Assembly: GCA_937872445.1 (NCBI GenBank)
Contig: CALMSL010000008.1
Coordinates: 1 to 32,164, forward strand
Reading direction: 5' to 3'
DNA: 32,164 bases
Source of the DNA: an uncultured Microbacteriaceae bacterium
Lineage (GTDB): Bacteria; Actinomycetota; Actinomycetes; Actinomycetales; Microbacteriaceae
The notes under the pieces were generated by a model. It saw only the letters and a list, made by a program, of their open reading frames with translations. It had not been told where the DNA came from and searched no databases. Made by a program: the position numbers and the translations under genes. Within the stretch, counting starts at the first letter, position 1, and every line of letters starts with the position of its first letter. Shown one piece after another: positions 30,788-32,164 of the stretch.

Positions 30788-32164
30788 CTACACGTCGATG
30801 CGGTCGCGGCTGAGGTCAGCGGCACCGGCAATGATGAACTCCTTGCGCGGTGCGACATCGTTGCCCATGAGAAGTTCGAACACGGTTTCAGCGTGCTCCG
30901 CATCGGGGATGCGCACGCGCCGCAGCGTGCGGTACCGGCGGTCCATGGTGGTCGTCGACAACTGGTCGGCATCCATCTCGCCGAGACCCTTGTAGCGCTG
31001 AATCGGGTCCTGATACCGATTGCCCGACTTCTTGAGGCTGGCAAGCACCGCGTTCAGCTCTGCTTCCGAATACGTGTAGATCGTCTCGTTGGGTTTCGAA
31101 CCCGCGTTCATCACGACGACGCGGTGCAACGGCGGAACCGCCGCGTACACCCGACCGTCCTTGATCATCTCGGGCATGTAGCGGTGGAACAACGTGAGCA
31201 ACAGGGTGCGGATGTGCGCACCGTCGACATCCGCGTCGCTCATGATGATGACCTTGCCGTAGCGCGCACTCGAAAGATCGAAACTGCGCCCGGAGCCTGC
31301 GCCGATCACCTGAATGATGGAGGCGCACTCCGCGTTGCCGAGCATGTCCGGCAGCGACGCCTTCTGCACGTTCAGGATCTTGCCACGGATCGGCAGAAGC
31401 GCCTGGTATTCGCTGTCCCGCGCGAGCTTCGCCGTGCCCAGCGCCGAGTCCCCCTCCACGATGAACAGCTCGCTGTTGGCGACATCGTTGCTGCGGCAGT
31501 CCACAAGCTTCGCCGGCAACGACGAACTCTCCAGCGCGTTCTTCCGACGCTGCGTCTCCTTGTGCGCCCGCGCGGACACGCGCGCCTTCATTTCGGCGAC
31601 GATCTTGTCGAGCACGAGGGCAGCCTGATTCTTGTCGTCGCGCTTCGACGAGGAGAATCGCTCCCCCAGTCCCTTCGCGATCACGTTCGCGACGATGTTG
31701 CGCACCGCTGGCGTGCCCAGAACTTCCTTCGTCTGCCCCTCGAACTGCGGTTCGGGGAATCGAACTGTCAGCACGGCGGTGAGTCCGGCAAGGATGTCGT
31801 CTTTCTCGAGCTTGTCGTTTCCGGCCTTGAGTCGGCGGGCGTTCTGCTCCACTTGCGCGCGCAGGAACTTCATCAGACCCTGATCGAACCCGGCCAGATG
31901 CGTGCCGCCCTTCGGCGTCGAGATGATGTTCACGTAGCTGCGGATCTCCGTGTCGTATCCGGTGCCCCAGCGCAACGCGACCTCGACCTCGCACTCCCGC
32001 GTCAGTTCGGTAGACACCATATGCCCGGAGTCGTCGAGCACCGGAACGTTTTCGTTGAACGTGCCGGACCCCGTGATGTGCCACGTGGACGTGACGGGGG
32101 CGTCCTTGGCGAGAAAGTCGACGTACTCGACGATTCCACCCGCATACCGAAAGTGCTCGTTGAC
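30788..32164 (-). CDS. parE: DNA topoisomerase IV / second gyrase, subunit B, C-terminal part (cut by window end)
   Basis: 458 residues are visible; the frame is open to the right edge, so the ATPase domain lies mostly outside. It begins in the transducer domain (HFRYAGGIVEYV, then STPKGGTHLAGFDQGL and the FSSSKRDDKNQ region), followed by the TOPRIM domain with IVEGDSALGTAKLARD (metal-binding Glu, near 31450) and SDADVDGAHIRTLLLTLF (the DxDxD acids, near 31240), then the C-terminal QRYKGLGEMDADQL. It supplies the ATPase and metal site for the ParC subunit encoded at 27354. The EGDSALG variant differs from the EGDSAGG of true GyrB. No other gene lies between it and PPOX. Confidence 0.93.
   Translation of the reverse strand, partial: VNEHFRYAGGIVEYVDFLAKDAPVTSTWHITGSGTFNENVPVLDDSGHMVSTELTRECEVEVALRWGTGYDTEIRSYVNIISTPKGGTHLAGFDQGLMKFLRAQVEQNARRLKAGNDKLEKDDILAGLTAVLTVRFPEPQFEGQTKEVLGTPAVRNIVANVIAKGLGERFSSSKRDDKNQAALVLDKIVAEMKARVSARAHKETQRRKNALESSSLPAKLVDCRSNDVANSELFIVEGDSALGTAKLARDSEYQALLPIRGKILNVQKASLPDMLGNAECASIIQVIGAGSGRSFDLSSARYGKVIIMSDADVDGAHIRTLLLTLFHRYMPEMIKDGRVYAAVPPLHRVVVMNAGSKPNETIYTYSEAELNAVLASLKKSGNRYQDPIQRYKGLGEMDADQLSTTTMDRRYRTLRRVRIPDAEHAETVFELLMGNDVAPRKEFIIAGAADLSRDRIDV

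Noticed and set aside
1-32164. Mobile elements, CRISPR arrays, defence islands
   Set aside because: No transposase, integrase, direct-repeat array or defence-associated domain was seen; base composition looks even apart from the short acnA promoter island.

Overview
The window is about 32 kb of GC-rich chromosomal DNA with almost no non-coding space. It most resembles an actinobacterium, probably of the family Microbacteriaceae. Reasons are the actinobacteria-restricted families (DUF3000, DUF3093, DUF3159, DUF3710, DUF4193, SepH), many GTG starts, ATGA/GTGA coupled gene pairs, and several genes that look leaderless, with a TANNNT box 6-7 nt before the start codon. Species cannot be read from the sequence. 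There are 29 protein genes (two cut by the window edges) and 4 tRNA genes. I found no insertion sequence, prophage, CRISPR array or rRNA, and no intergenic stretch longer than about 300 bases.

Layout. 1-434: start of thrS (minus). 699-3582: a GT2 glycosyltransferase and a polytopic membrane protein in one minus-strand operon. 3765-4358: a small lipoprotein. 4441-4917: tRNA-Gly, tRNA-Cys and tRNA-Val(GAC) on minus, and tRNA-Val(CAC) divergently on plus. 4894-7711: a minus-strand unit of amtB, an Amt-like protein that has lost both pore histidines, and a Nudix hydrolase, with a GlnR-like box upstream. 7847-9618: a CBS-domain protein translationally coupled to an ArsB/NhaD-superfamily transporter. 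9725-10849: ZapE/AFG1 ATPase. 10935-13019: rhodanese, SufE and a RibD-like reductase (plus). 13024-14202: a membrane-anchored alpha/beta hydrolase. 14225-19456 (plus): DUF3000, ribonuclease D, then fadA-fadB. 19470-24107 (minus): aconitase, DUF3159, DUF3710 and dUTPase. 24157-26196: DUF3093 (plus), DUF4193 (minus) and sepH (plus). 26193-27341: alkaline-phosphatase-superfamily enzyme (minus). 27354-30774: ParC/GyrA-like topoisomerase A subunit, Nudix and a PPOX protein (plus). 30788-32164: the matching ParE/GyrB-like subunit (minus, cut by the window end).

Function. Most of the window is housekeeping: translation (thrS, tRNAs), nucleotide hygiene (dut, Nudix), RNA processing (rnd), the TCA cycle and beta-oxidation (acn, fadAB), cell division (sepH, zapE) and chromosome topology (parC/parE). 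The accessory-looking parts are the amtB / pseudo-Amt / Nudix unit, the CBS-transporter pair and the glycosyltransferase operon.

The least ordinary observations are the Amt paralogue without pore histidines beside an intact amtB, an 18-bp perfect palindrome in the aconitase promoter, very compact divergent promoters with overlapping -10 boxes and apparently leaderless starts, and a Nudix gene whose 3' end is antisense to a tRNA gene. I did not see a clearly novel multi-gene system such as a defence or mobile island.
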